DNA from: Methylomonas sp.
GTDB taxonomy: Bacteria; Pseudomonadota; Gammaproteobacteria; Methylococcales; Methylomonadaceae
Direction: 5' to 3'
DNA length: 64,000 bases
Assembly (NCBI RefSeq): GCF_023228165.1
Contig: NZ_JALOBS010000002.1
Span: forward strand, 124,001 to 188,000
A program made the position numbers and the translations under genes. Numbering within the stretch: position 1 is the stretch's first letter; the number at the start of each line of letters is the position of its first letter. Of the stretch, positions 27,458 to 37,124 are shown piece after piece. The notes beneath the pieces are model-generated. The model ran no database searches. It was given only the letters and a program-made list of their open reading frames with translations, and was not told where the DNA came from.

Positions 27458-28813
27458 TCACATTCTCATACCGCGCATATTACTTTTTAAGCCCCGCACC
27501 ATATTGGCAACATTACCCTTGCTGAATTTTTTCATCATTTTCTCCATCATTTTGTGCTGCTTCAAAATGCGGTTGACATCATGCAAATCCTGACCACAAC
27601 CATTGGCAATTCGCTGTTTGCGGCTGCCTTTAATCAGATCAGGAAACTTTCTTTCTTGCAGCGTCATCGAGTTAATGACTGCAATTTGTCTGGCCAAGTC
27701 CTTGTCATTCACCTTATCTTTAACTTCTTTCGGCACATTCCCCATGCCAGGCAATTTATCCAACATGGCGCCGACTCCCCCCATATTTTGCATTTGCAGC
27801 AACTGCTCTTTCAAGTCGTTTAGATCAAAACTCTTACCTTTCTGAATTTTTTTAGCCAGTTGCTCGGCTTTTTTCTTGTCTACCTTGTCTTCGATATCCT
27901 CGATCAGCGACAGCACGTCACCCATACCCAAGATACGCGACGCCAAACGGTCGGGATAAAACGGCTCCAAAGCGTCGGTCTTTTCGCCCACACCTATAAA
28001 CTTGATCGGTTTGCCGGTAATGTGCCGAATCGATAACGCAGCCCCACCCCTGGCGTCGCCGTCGGCCTTGGTCAAAATTACACCGGTTAACGGCAAGGCG
28101 TCGTGGAAGGCTTTGGCAGTATTAGCCGCATCCTGACCCGTCATGCTATCAACCACAAACAAGGTCTCGATCGGCTTGATCGCGGCATGTAGCGCCTTAA
28201 TCTCCGACATCATCTCCTCATCGACATGCAGACGTCCCGCGGTATCGACGATTAAAACGTCGATAAATTGACGCTTGGCAGCATCTACAGCGCGATTAAC
28301 AATATCGACAGGATTTTCCGACGCATCACTTTCAAAGAAGCGCAGGCCGACATCTTCAGCCAGAGTTTGAAGCTGTTTGATAGCAGCTGGACGATAGACG
28401 TCGACGCTGACCACACCAACTTTTTTCTTTTTCTTTTCTTTTAAGTGCTTGCCTAACTTTGCCACTGTAGTGGTTTTACCAGCACCTTGCAGGCCTGCCA
28501 TCAACACAATCGCCGGCGGCTGGGTGCGCAAATTCAATTCTTCGTTAGTCGACCCCATAACCCTGATCAGCTCGGCTTGCACCACCTTGATCATTGCCTG
28601 CCCAGGAGACAGACTGGATTGCACTTCCTGGCCCAAGGCCCGCTCGGTAACCTGTCCAATAAAGTCAGTCACCACCGGAAGCGCCACATCCGCTTCCAGC
28701 AACGCCATACGCACATCGCGCATCGCATCTTGAATATTTGCCTCGGTCAGACGGCCTTGGCCTTTAAGTTTTTTGAGAGTACCGCTCAGGCGGTCGGTTA
28801 AATTATCAAACAT
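27458..28813 (-). CDS. ffh: Signal recognition particle protein Ffh
   Basis: GTPase that binds 4.5S RNA and signal sequences and targets membrane proteins to FtsY and SecYEG. The NG domain has GLQGAGKTTTVAKL (about residue 108), DTAGR and TKADGDARGG. The C-terminal M domain is methionine-rich and ends NMRGMRM. 451 residues. It sits directly upstream of rpsP, as in many gammaproteobacteria, and diverges from the ypjD-like gene. Confidence 0.97.
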   Translation of the reverse strand: MFDNLTDRLSGTLKKLKGQGRLTEANIQDAMRDVRMALLEADVALPVVTDFIGQVTERALGQEVQSSLSPGQAMIKVVQAELIRVMGSTNEELNLRTQPPAIVLMAGLQGAGKTTTVAKLGKHLKEKKKKKVGVVSVDVYRPAAIKQLQTLAEDVGLRFFESDASENPVDIVNRAVDAAKRQFIDVLIVDTAGRLHVDEEMMSEIKALHAAIKPIETLFVVDSMTGQDAANTAKAFHDALPLTGVILTKADGDARGGAALSIRHITGKPIKFIGVGEKTDALEPFYPDRLASRILGMGDVLSLIEDIEDKVDKKKAEQLAKKIQKGKSFDLNDLKEQLLQMQNMGGVGAMLDKLPGMGNVPKEVKDKVNDKDLARQIAVINSMTLQERKFPDLIKGSRKQRIANGCGQDLHDVNRILKQHKMMEKMMKKFSKGNVANMVRGLKSNMRGMRM

Positions 28814-28943
28814 ATCTGCGTCTTTGATTTTCTATAGATTGAGGCTGACACGTACTAACATGAAACAGGTTAGAACAATCCGATCGCATAGTTTAACATA
28901 AGCCTTTCGCAACGCATTTTTGATTATTTCCAACATCACAGCC

Positions 28944-29744
28944 ATGAACAGCATTCTTGTCGGCATCCTTTCAGTTTTAAGCTACTCCATCGCCTCGATA
29001 CTGATGATTAAAGAATTAATCACCCGTTGCGAACAACACCGCAATTCCATCCGTTTGGCGTGGCTGGCGGCAATATTGCACGGTGTCTATATCAGCCAGA
29101 TTTTTCAGCGGTTTAACGGCTTTAATTTCAGTTTTTTTAATGCTGCCGGACTGGTGGCGCTATTCATTGTCCTTCTGTTATTAATAGCGGCATTAGATAA
29201 ACCAGTCGAAAAACTAGGCACTGCCATTTTTCCATTGGCTGCAATATTGCTCGGCCTGGACATGATTTTTCCGGAAAAAAGCCACCCTATCTCCACGCAA
29301 AACTGGGAGATGACTATTCACATCCTGTCATCCATCACCGCATTCAGCCTGCTGAATATTGCCGCGCTACAAGCCATACTTTTAGCCATACAAGACCAAC
29401 AACTCAGAAGTCACCACCCCAAACGTCTGATAACGGCCCTTCCCCCCTTACAAGCAATGGAAACACTGCTGTTTCAAATGATAGGCGCCGGCCTGTTTTT
29501 TTTAACCGTTTCGTTATTCAGCGGCTTTTTCTTCATTGAAGACTTATTTGCTCAGCACCTAGTACACAAAACGGTGCTCTCAATCATTGCCTGGATTATA
29601 TTTTCCAGCTTATTACTTGGCAGGATGCGCTATGGATGGCGGGGAAACACAGCCATCCAATGGACATTGGTGGGATTTGTGCTGCTGCTATTGGCTTATT
29701 TTGGCAGCAAGCTGGTCCTTGAATTGATTTTGAAACGAACCTGA
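28944..29744 (+). CDS. ypjD: YpjD-like CcsA-family membrane protein
   Basis: Integral membrane protein of the cytochrome c assembly (CcsA/CcmC) fold family. About eight hydrophobic helices are spread over 267 residues. Conserved features include the middle NWEMTIHILSSITAFSLLNIAALQA region and the C-terminal HKTVLSIIAWIIFSSLLLGRMRYGWRG, whose His residues could bind heme. The ATG at 28944 is chosen over an upstream TTG. Divergent from ffh. Its exact role is not established. Confidence 0.85.
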   Translation: MNSILVGILSVLSYSIASILMIKELITRCEQHRNSIRLAWLAAILHGVYISQIFQRFNGFNFSFFNAAGLVALFIVLLLLIAALDKPVEKLGTAIFPLAAILLGLDMIFPEKSHPISTQNWEMTIHILSSITAFSLLNIAALQAILLAIQDQQLRSHHPKRLITALPPLQAMETLLFQMIGAGLFFLTVSLFSGFFFIEDLFAQHLVHKTVLSIIAWIIFSSLLLGRMRYGWRGNTAIQWTLVGFVLLLLAYFGSKLVLELILKRT

Positions 29745-29754
29745 GGCTTTTGGC

Positions 29755-29955
29755 TTACGCATATACGTCAATTTTGCCTGTATCATCAACATTTCCCGCG
29801 GTCTCGATTAACTTTAACGCCGCCTCCCCTTGCATCCGCTGCACATCCTGAGCTTTTTTGATCAAGGTAATATCCAGCTCTTGCTTTGCCGTCGCCTCTT
29901 TCATCAACGCAGTCATCAAACCCGGAGCATTGCCACTCGACACTGAATCAACCAT
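29755..29955 (-). CDS. YjfB-like putative motility protein
   Basis: A 66-residue helical protein with the YjfB family pattern: alanine-rich helix, LITLIKKAQDVQ-like stretch and AALKLIE near the end. The ATG at 29955 has an AAGGAG site. YjfB proteins are found near flagellar genes but have no proven function. It is the last gene of a flagellin-Maf run, 55 bp after the maf gene. Confidence 0.7.
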   Translation of the reverse strand: MVDSVSSGNAPGLMTALMKEATAKQELDITLIKKAQDVQRMQGEAALKLIETAGNVDDTGKIDVYA

Positions 29956-30010
29956 AACCTTCTCCTTTAAATTTTCATCACGAAGGTTATCGGCGAGCAA
30001 TATCTAAGCT

Positions 30011-32524
30011 TTAATTCATTACTCTATTAGCCAACATTTGCCGCTTGATATCAATTGCAGTCTGGTAATCCGGTTTTTGCGACAAAATAAAGTCCAACAT
30101 CAATTCTGCCCCCTCATAACTTTTACATTCGATATATAGCATTGCCAACTTTATTTGCGCCAGCGTATCCGAAGGAAATTGGCTCACATAGGCACTATAC
30201 GTGTCGATTGCATCCAGCATATCGCCTTGCAATCTTTGTATCTCGGCATAAAAAGGCAGATAAACCGGATTTAATTTGGAAAGACAATCCAAAGCCAAGT
30301 GCACATTATGGATATCTTCGGACTCAATACCTAGCCTGGCGATACGTATCAAAGCATCTTCCAACAGAATCTCCCCTCCCTCAATAACTTTTTGATACGC
30401 ACTTAGCGCCAGGTCGGCGTCATCCGCCAATTCGGCTAAATATCCGTTAATCAAGTACCGATAAGGCTCTGCAGCTTGTTGTTGCTCATGCTTGTCCAAA
30501 CTTAGCAGTAAATCCTGCAGTTCTTCTGACTTTTTATGCTTGAATAAAAGCCCCGCCCGCTGTCTAACGATAGTTAAATTGCTCCTCGCTTTTATTCTGG
30601 ACAAATGCCGGGTATCTTTTTGGTTAAGAACATCCGCGAATTCGCGTTCAAATTCGTCAAATAACGCTTCAGCGGCAACAGAAATCTCAAAATCGGGATG
30701 TTTGACTCGCCATGCCTTGGCGCGTCCAAAACTTTTGTCTTTCCGCCATTGCGCAAACAATACATCAAAATCAGGAGCAGATTCATTTTCTTGCTGCCTG
30801 GCAATGACCCTATGAATCGCCTCTTCGATCAATAGCGATAACTTCTTAGTCCCTTCAAAATAGGCATCGTAGTATATATTGCCGAGTTTCTTAGCTTCCT
30901 CAAAAGTCCAGTCCTCATCGTTAAAAGGCCGAACCACCTGTATAAATTGCCTAATACCGAATCGCTTCACCAATTTGGAGAAATGACGATGTTGGCGTTT
31001 AAATTTCTTTTCTATTTGGTCAAGCTTTCTTTTGTCTTTATAGTTTTCAAGCACGCCCTCGGCGTTGTACATGGTGTCATTAATTTGCCGGGCTTGTTCG
31101 GCCAATCGCTTGATAGATTCGACCTGAAACTCTGCCCGTTTCAATTCCGCTAATACATCAGTTAAATAATCGTCTTTAAAAGCATAGTCACTCACCTTGG
31201 AATCGACTATTGTCTTTGCATTGATTGAAGTTTTTTCAAGCGCTATCTCAGCTAACGGAATATATTCAACCCCGTCAATCTTGGCTGCCCCTAAAGAGCC
31301 ATTAATAACTCGCCCTCCCGCCTGGACGATTCTTCGGGCCTGCAAACTCAAGGTTTTGATAGCCTGGGCGTAGTCGTTACCTGTCGGCGCCAAAAATCCG
31401 CCATTAGTTTCCACTTGCAGCGAGGTGAGGTTCAGCTTGGGTCCAACCAGCTGCTCATTACTGCCTTTGGCATGAGTAAATCCGTCCTTGGTGAAACACA
31501 GATCAACTCCGGCCAGAATAATACGTTTGAAGCCCAAGTCATGGGCCACATTCAGCGCCGCGTTAGTGACAGTAGGTCCAGCCCCGCCCAAATTCGCGAC
31601 ATTCAACTGCGACTGCCATGGCACACGCTGCCCCAGATAAAGCATTAAACCCTGCCATTGGTTGATTAACTTTGATGATGCATGATAGGAGCAAATAAAA
31701 ACCGTTTGCTTACCAAAACGGAACATCTCCTTACTGATATCGAAACTAATCTCTTGCGGATCTACAGAAAAAACAAAATCCGGCTCAATATCAGCCGCCA
31801 ACAATTGCCTAGATATTCTGGATACAGCAAAAACAACAAACCGATCTCGATGCAACCGGACCCAAGGCAACGCATCATCTAATGATGGGCCTCCCGCTAA
31901 AATTACCACGGTTTGGCCACTAAATGCATGTTGAAGCAACTTAGCCGGCAATCTGTTGTCCGCAATATTTTTTATCTGCCTATCAATGAATGCTTCCTGA
32001 CCAATAGCGGTATTGTTTTCCCAGTTCAATTGCGCCAAAACTTCGACAATATTCCAGCTCAGCTCAGCGTATTCGTTTATAAAGTCATCTTGAGCACAAA
32101 AGGCATTAAAAGAACGTACCGCATTAATATAAAAGTAATCTGCTATTTTACAGTTGCGAATAGTGGACGACCATTCCTGCAAGCTAATACATAATACACG
32201 TTCATTTTGCTCGGCAAACGCAAGCAAACCATGCTCTTTCAGTGCAGTTAAAACCGACTCAGGCTCAATGAATATATATCGAGAGCCTTTGGGAATTGTT
32301 TTGTTCAGCAGGTATTTCAGCAATAAACCCGAATCCGTTCCGACAACAACATGCAAGGTATTTTCATTAAACAAAATCTCGCCAAACTTAGTTTCAAACA
32401 ACGTAATTGAACTGACTTTGTCAAAATTATGACGACTTAGGTTGAATAGAAATTTATCGCCAAATGAATTAACCGTTAACGGTCCAAGTATATGCTGACT
32501 TACCAAATCGTTATTATCGTTCAT
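30011..32524 (-). CDS. Motility-associated factor (Maf) glycosyltransferase
   Basis: Maf-type enzyme (DUF115/MptE-like core) expected to put nonulosonic acid such as pseudaminic acid onto flagellin Ser or Thr. The core opens with VVILAGGPSLDDALPW (about residue 207) and FVFSVDPQ (about 247), followed by NLGGAGPTVTNAALNVAHDLG. The C-terminal third (about residue 620 on) looks like TPR helices. 837 residues, at the long end of the family. It follows the flagellin gene by 21 bp on the same strand, so enzyme and substrate are co-expressed. Confidence 0.85.
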   Translation of the reverse strand: MNDNNDLVSQHILGPLTVNSFGDKFLFNLSRHNFDKVSSITLFETKFGEILFNENTLHVVVGTDSGLLLKYLLNKTIPKGSRYIFIEPESVLTALKEHGLLAFAEQNERVLCISLQEWSSTIRNCKIADYFYINAVRSFNAFCAQDDFINEYAELSWNIVEVLAQLNWENNTAIGQEAFIDRQIKNIADNRLPAKLLQHAFSGQTVVILAGGPSLDDALPWVRLHRDRFVVFAVSRISRQLLAADIEPDFVFSVDPQEISFDISKEMFRFGKQTVFICSYHASSKLINQWQGLMLYLGQRVPWQSQLNVANLGGAGPTVTNAALNVAHDLGFKRIILAGVDLCFTKDGFTHAKGSNEQLVGPKLNLTSLQVETNGGFLAPTGNDYAQAIKTLSLQARRIVQAGGRVINGSLGAAKIDGVEYIPLAEIALEKTSINAKTIVDSKVSDYAFKDDYLTDVLAELKRAEFQVESIKRLAEQARQINDTMYNAEGVLENYKDKRKLDQIEKKFKRQHRHFSKLVKRFGIRQFIQVVRPFNDEDWTFEEAKKLGNIYYDAYFEGTKKLSLLIEEAIHRVIARQQENESAPDFDVLFAQWRKDKSFGRAKAWRVKHPDFEISVAAEALFDEFEREFADVLNQKDTRHLSRIKARSNLTIVRQRAGLLFKHKKSEELQDLLLSLDKHEQQQAAEPYRYLINGYLAELADDADLALSAYQKVIEGGEILLEDALIRIARLGIESEDIHNVHLALDCLSKLNPVYLPFYAEIQRLQGDMLDAIDTYSAYVSQFPSDTLAQIKLAMLYIECKSYEGAELMLDFILSQKPDYQTAIDIKRQMLANRVMN

Positions 32525-32545
32525 GGTCCTAATTTTAATACAAAA

Positions 32546-33400
32546 TTATTGCAATAATCGCAAAACACCTTGAGTAGACTGATTCGCCTGCGCCAACATT
32601 GCGGTACCTGCTTGTTGAAGAATCTGCGCTCTACTTAACTGGGCTGTTTCTGTAGCGAAATCGGCATCCATAATCCTTGATCGTGCAGCACTTTGATTTT
32701 CAATAGATGACTGCAGATTGGAAATAGTCGTGGTAAAACGATTTTGAATAGCGCCCAGAGTAGCACGAAAGTTATCAATTTTGGCTATGGCAACATCAAT
32801 ATTATTGATTGCAGACATCACATTAGAAAATGTTGCATTGCTCCCTATAGAGGCCAAACTACCAAACAATTGATTTACGCCAGACATCAATTCCAGATTA
32901 GAAATAGTGATACTGATTTGGTTATTCGCGCTAGTATTCGGCCCTACCTGAAATATTGCATTTGATAAGGAGCCATTTAGAATTTTTTTGCCGTTAAACT
33001 CGGTATTTTCAATAATTCGATGAATTTCGCTACCGAGCTGTCTAAACTCGGTCTGTAGCTTCTCGCGATCCTCGGAACTTACAGAGCCAAAGTTTGCCGC
33101 TTGGATAGCTAAGTCCCGCATTCTTTGCAAAGTTTCAGTGATGTTACCCATCCCGGCTTCAGCAGTCTGCGCCATGGAAATACCATCATTGGCATTTCGC
33201 ATGGCCACCGTCATGCCCCGAATTTGAGAGGTCATCCGGTCTGCGATAGCCAATCCCGCAGCATCATCCTTTGCGCTATTAACACGCAACCCGGATGACA
33301 GTCTTTCCATGGCAGTACTGAGCGATTCATTTGTTCTGCTTAACATTCGTTGACTATTCAACGACGCAATATTGGTATTTATGACCATAGAAGATGGCAT
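32546..33400 (-). CDS. fliC: Flagellin (copy 1)
   Basis: Structural subunit of the flagellar filament. The conserved N-terminal D0/D1 region (VINTNIASLNSQRML, AKDDAAGLAIADRMTSQ) and the C-terminal D1/D0 region (LQQAGTAMLAQANQ) flank a short variable centre at about residues 165-205. 284 residues, a short flagellin without D2/D3 domains. GGGAGA lies 6 bp before the ATG at 33400. Very similar to the second flagellin at 39790-40638. Confidence 0.96.
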   Translation of the reverse strand: MPSSMVINTNIASLNSQRMLSRTNESLSTAMERLSSGLRVNSAKDDAAGLAIADRMTSQIRGMTVAMRNANDGISMAQTAEAGMGNITETLQRMRDLAIQAANFGSVSSEDREKLQTEFRQLGSEIHRIIENTEFNGKKILNGSLSNAIFQVGPNTSANNQISITISNLELMSGVNQLFGSLASIGSNATFSNVMSAINNIDVAIAKIDNFRATLGAIQNRFTTTISNLQSSIENQSAARSRIMDADFATETAQLSRAQILQQAGTAMLAQANQSTQGVLRLLQ

Positions 33401-33907
33401 GACGGTTCTCCCGAAAAATGATAAATAGACAAGGCTTTATTGCCGCCACATCTTATAAAACACTTTTCATGCCAAAATAATTTTCTCAATTAAATCAATT
33501 GCTTAAATAAAAATAATCCAGCCTGCCAATATTTTGACAGCTTTAAATCGATCTAACCCCACCCCCTCCACGCTAGCACCGGCAGAAATTTGCCGACGAG
33601 CCAAATTTTTCCAGGTAATACCCGACCTACAATATGGAAAAAAAAGGGGGCCGCAACTGAGCGACCAGACGAATCTGATCAATCACGTCGATATACAAAC
33701 AAAAAGGACGGGGAATATTATTACGGCTCAGCCTCCATTGAGACGGGCAATGTGGATGCCGGCGAAGGAAGCAGGAAAAGCCTCCATGGCGTATCCGAGA
33801 CGTACTAGTCAGACACGATCCGACAGTTACCGGTTTTTGGGAGCGTAGCAGGGCTTACCGAATTCGCTATTTATTGGCTATTACTCTAAGGTTTCAATGG
33901 GTAAACA
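33401..33907. other. 507-bp non-coding gap upstream of flagellin 1
   Basis: No convincing gene. Two short open frames on the + strand have no family resemblance or good ribosome site. The half next to flagellin is AT-rich and should hold its promoter or leader, but no clear sigma-28 or sigma-54 site was found. The half near FlaG is GC-richer and contains a weak 5-bp stem (CGGCA / TGCCG) around 33580-33600. It may be a long leader or decayed sequence. Confidence 0.4.
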
Positions 33908-34309
33908 TTAAGTTTTTATATTGACCAGCAATCCTTTTTGAAATCGATCAATGGACTCTTTTATCTGTATAGCTTCTGCTGAAGGGATTTGTCTAATTAC
34001 CTCTTTTGTCGACTTATCAATGACCTGAATAACATGCTCGCCGCTTTTTTCATCAACCGAAAAAATCAGATCGGAATTAAACATGCGTTGAAGCTTTTCT
34101 GAAATATGCTTCAATTCATCACTATTCAAATTAGAGTCCGTAGAGCCCGTATCTTTTTTTGGCGTTGATTCTGCAGCCTGCTTAACTTCATCATTTTTTG
34201 TTTTAGTAGCCGCCCCATCTTTTGGTAGCGCAGAAACGGGTGCGGTAGGCGCCAGCCCCTCGAGCTGATGGGAAACAATATTGATATTGCCTATATTACT
34301 AATATTCAT
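33908..34309 (-). CDS. flaG: FlaG family flagellar protein (copy 1)
   Basis: FlaG proteins affect filament length. The C-terminal FlaG signature is clear: LIFSVDEKSGEHVIQVIDKSTKEVIRQIP split over residues about 80-110. The N-terminal half is low-complexity, rich in Lys, Ser and Asp. The ATG at 34309 has an AGGAGG site; the longer open frame upstream is not used. 133 residues. A second FlaG lies downstream of the other flagellin. Confidence 0.88.
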   Translation of the reverse strand: MNISNIGNINIVSHQLEGLAPTAPVSALPKDGAATKTKNDEVKQAAESTPKKDTGSTDSNLNSDELKHISEKLQRMFNSDLIFSVDEKSGEHVIQVIDKSTKEVIRQIPSAEAIQIKESIDRFQKGLLVNIKT

Positions 34310-34696
34310 AATGACCTCCTTACGCGAGATTGTCGAATAGGCAAAACCTTCTGTAGAAGGCCAATAAAATATTGCCATAAAAACAACCAGTTACCTAAAA
34401 TATGCGTAGAACTTATTGTTAATAACAACCATACATTTTTGACAGGATCAAATATGTAAAGCTTATCCGCCCAACGAACATACAGCTCCCCTGCAGATAA
34501 TCCAAAAGCACCTCATATCATGGAATTAACAGAGCTATGACCTGTGGTTTTGACTATACTATCACCTGTAATGGAATTAGGTAGTTTGCTGCAAGCTATT
34601 TTCATCCCCAATTAATTGCCGGTGCAACTTAGCGCTCACTAGCCAGACAACCGCAATGAAATCTCCACAATATCCAGACCTTTGGTTCTCTTTTTT
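34310..34696. other. 387-bp intergenic region between divergent genes
   Basis: AT-rich gap between flaG (minus) and an ATP-grasp gene (plus). Promoters for both should lie here. A TTGACT hexamer near 34550 lacks a well-spaced -10. No RNA gene, repeat or small gene was recognised. Confidence 0.4.
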
Positions 34697-35911
34697 ATGG
34701 CTCAGTTTGACAACGAATTCATAGGCCTTGCACCTTTTTTGCGAATGAGTATCAATGGAGACGACTTAAGGTCTACCTGCCAGGATTTGCTCACTAAGGC
34801 CGCCGACCACCCTGAAAACCCGAATTTGTGGATGAATTTGGCCACGGCTATGTTATGTATTGAACAGCGGGATATTGGTCTATCGATTCAGTCTCAGGCA
34901 CTGGAAATGAGCCGCATATACCATCTTGCCGCTTCAATTCAGCCCGTTAAGTTACGCCTATTGATGCTAATGGTACCCGGCGACCTGGCCGCTAATACGC
35001 CACTCGACTGTTTATTAGAAAACGCAGATATAGATTTAATTTATTATTATCTCTCGCCCGGAGATCCTCTAGCCGAACCAATTCCCGAACATGATGTACT
35101 GATGGTCGCCTTTAGTGAACTGGAAGAAAATAATCTTCTGATCGAGACACTAGCTCAAAAACTGCGAGACTGGCCGCACCCGGTCATCAATGCACCCAGG
35201 TACATTCCGAGCACAAGACGCGATACTGCGAGCCAACTTCTGCGGGATATTCCCGGCCTTTTCATCCCCTCGACGCATAGAGTGTCGCGCGCAAACCTCA
35301 TGTCGGTTGCAAACGCGGAACTAACCGTTTCCGAATTGATTACCAACCATGACTTTCCCATAATCCTGCGTCCTCTCGATTCTCACGCTGGACGCGATCT
35401 GGTCAAAATCGAAAATACAGCGGAAATTGCGGAGTATCTTTCCCGAGTTGAAGATGCGACATTCTTCCTGTCAAAATTTATCGATTACAGCGGACAAGAC
35501 GGCCAATTCAGGAAATTCAGAATCGCGATTGTCGATGGAATCCCCCTTGCTTGTCATATGGCGATTTCATCACACTGGATGATTCACTACGTTAATGCAG
35601 GCATGTACGAAGATTCTGCTAAGCGCAACGAGGAGCGACTGTTTATGGAAAACTTCGACGGCTTCACGCAGCGACACGCAACCCCCTTAAATGAGGTTCA
35701 TCAGCGCACGGGATTGGATTATCTATGTATCGATTGCGCGGAAACCACCTCCGGCGAGTTACTGATTTTCGAAATTGACCACGCCATGATCGTGCATGCC
35801 ATGGATAATGACGAGCTTTTCCCTCATAAACGCATCCACATGGAAAAGGTATCGTCGGCATTTCGCGATTATTTGCTCCGACTAGCCGCTAGAGAAATCG
35901 CTTCAAACTGA
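34697..35911 (+). CDS. ATP-grasp protein with TPR-like N-terminus
   Basis: ATP-dependent carboxylate-amine or carboxylate-thiol ligase fold. Residues about 15-75 look like helical repeats (HPENPNLWMNLATAML). The ATP-grasp core includes FPIILRPLDSHAGRDLVKI and the late ELLIFEIDHAMIVHAMD, which supplies metal ligands, and VDGIPLACHMAIS. 404 residues. The start is taken at the ATG at 34697; a TTG at 34682 is possible and no good ribosome site is seen. It is 27 bp upstream of a SerC-like gene. Substrate unknown. Confidence 0.72.
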   Translation: MAQFDNEFIGLAPFLRMSINGDDLRSTCQDLLTKAADHPENPNLWMNLATAMLCIEQRDIGLSIQSQALEMSRIYHLAASIQPVKLRLLMLMVPGDLAANTPLDCLLENADIDLIYYYLSPGDPLAEPIPEHDVLMVAFSELEENNLLIETLAQKLRDWPHPVINAPRYIPSTRRDTASQLLRDIPGLFIPSTHRVSRANLMSVANAELTVSELITNHDFPIILRPLDSHAGRDLVKIENTAEIAEYLSRVEDATFFLSKFIDYSGQDGQFRKFRIAIVDGIPLACHMAISSHWMIHYVNAGMYEDSAKRNEERLFMENFDGFTQRHATPLNEVHQRTGLDYLCIDCAETTSGELLIFEIDHAMIVHAMDNDELFPHKRIHMEKVSSAFRDYLLRLAAREIASN

Positions 35912-35938
35912 AGCCATAATGGAATCAAACTCTGCACA

Positions 35939-37042
35939 ATGAATTTACAAAATAGCCTGAATTTTTCCGGGGGGCCAGGCGCCTTACCGGAAAATGTTTT
36001 ATCACAGCTTAGCGAAGAAATCATTAAAGTACCCGGATTAGGCATTTCAGTCCTTGGGATTAGCCACCGTTCCGAATGGTTTGCCGAGGTCATATCCGAA
36101 CTTGAAGACAATATTCGGGCATTACTTGGCTTGAACGACAAATATCATGTGCTTATGCTTCAAGGCGGTGCTACGCAACAATTCTCCATGGTCCCAATGA
36201 CCCTTTTGAGAGGAAAATCAACGGCAGCAGAATATATACAGACCGGCTACTGGAGCGGCAAAGCCATCCCGGAAGCCAAACTCGAAGGACCGATCCGAAT
36301 AGTTTGGAGTGGCGACTCAACAAGTTTTAAACGCTTACCCACTGATGATGAGCTATGTTTTTCCCCAGATGCACCCTATATGCATTACATTTCCAACGAA
36401 ACCGTAGAAGGGCTTCAGTTTCAGCGAGTACTTGGTCGTAACGATGTCCCCCGGATATGCGACATGTCGTCGGATTTTCTTTCCAAACCCTGTGAATTTG
36501 AGCGCTTTTCCCTAATCTATGCGCACGCTCAGAAAAATATTGGCCCGGCAGGCATAACCGTGGTGGTAGTACGCGATGATCTGATCGAACATTCATCCGG
36601 CAAACTCCCAAGCTTTCTCGACTATAAAACCCAGGCAAAAGCGCATTCGAACTTTAACACTCCCCCTGTTTTTGCAATATATGCGGTATTACTGGTCACT
36701 CGCTGGCTGCTTAACGACATCGGTGGCTTAAAGTATATGGATCAAATCAATCGGCGGAAAGCGGAATTGCTCTACGGCCTGATAGACGAAAGTGACGGAT
36801 TCTTCCAAGGACGAGCCAACACTGCCGACCGCTCCTTAATGAATGTGGTATTCAAGCTTCCCAAGCCCGAACTGGAGAGGCGCTTTATAACGGAATCGCA
36901 GGCAGCGGGATTTTCAGGACTATCCGGCCACAGAGCGATTGGCGGTCTGCGCGCATCTATCTATAATGCCGTCACAATAGCCGCTGTTGAAGAACTAATG
37001 AACTTTATGGATGTTTTTTGGCGTAAATCCGTACGGAGCTAA
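35939..37042 (+). CDS. serC: SerC-like phosphoserine aminotransferase
   Basis: PLP-dependent fold-type I aminotransferase. It aligns along its length with SerC: FSGGPGALP at the start, HYISNETVEG, the PLP lysine in AHAQKNIGPAG (Lys199), FNTPPVFAIY and the C-terminal GHRAIGGLRASIYNA. 367 residues. It is paired with an ATP-grasp gene inside a flagellar region rather than with gyrA or pheA, its common housekeeping neighbours. It may be the cell's only SerC or a paralogue acting on a related 3-acidic 2-oxo acid such as sulfopyruvate; the sequence does not decide. Confidence 0.82.
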   Translation: MNLQNSLNFSGGPGALPENVLSQLSEEIIKVPGLGISVLGISHRSEWFAEVISELEDNIRALLGLNDKYHVLMLQGGATQQFSMVPMTLLRGKSTAAEYIQTGYWSGKAIPEAKLEGPIRIVWSGDSTSFKRLPTDDELCFSPDAPYMHYISNETVEGLQFQRVLGRNDVPRICDMSSDFLSKPCEFERFSLIYAHAQKNIGPAGITVVVVRDDLIEHSSGKLPSFLDYKTQAKAHSNFNTPPVFAIYAVLLVTRWLLNDIGGLKYMDQINRRKAELLYGLIDESDGFFQGRANTADRSLMNVVFKLPKPELERRFITESQAAGFSGLSGHRAIGGLRASIYNAVTIAAVEELMNFMDVFWRKSVRS

Positions 37043-37124
37043 TGTCGCAAAAAGGCATTTCCCAAGTCTTTATAAGTTATTTATGAAAGGCTTTACTTTC
37101 CAGAAAAATGCTGATTAAGAATAC

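Noticed and set aside
33421..33480. Possible RpoN or FliA promoter for flagellin 1
   Set aside because: A TTGGCATG-like box lacks the matching GC at -12, and the GGCAATAA candidate lacks a TAAA box at the right distance.
33534..33848. Small + strand open frames in the gap upstream of flagellin 1
   Set aside because: Two overlapping frames with no domain, no ribosome site and odd composition; not strong enough to call a gene.
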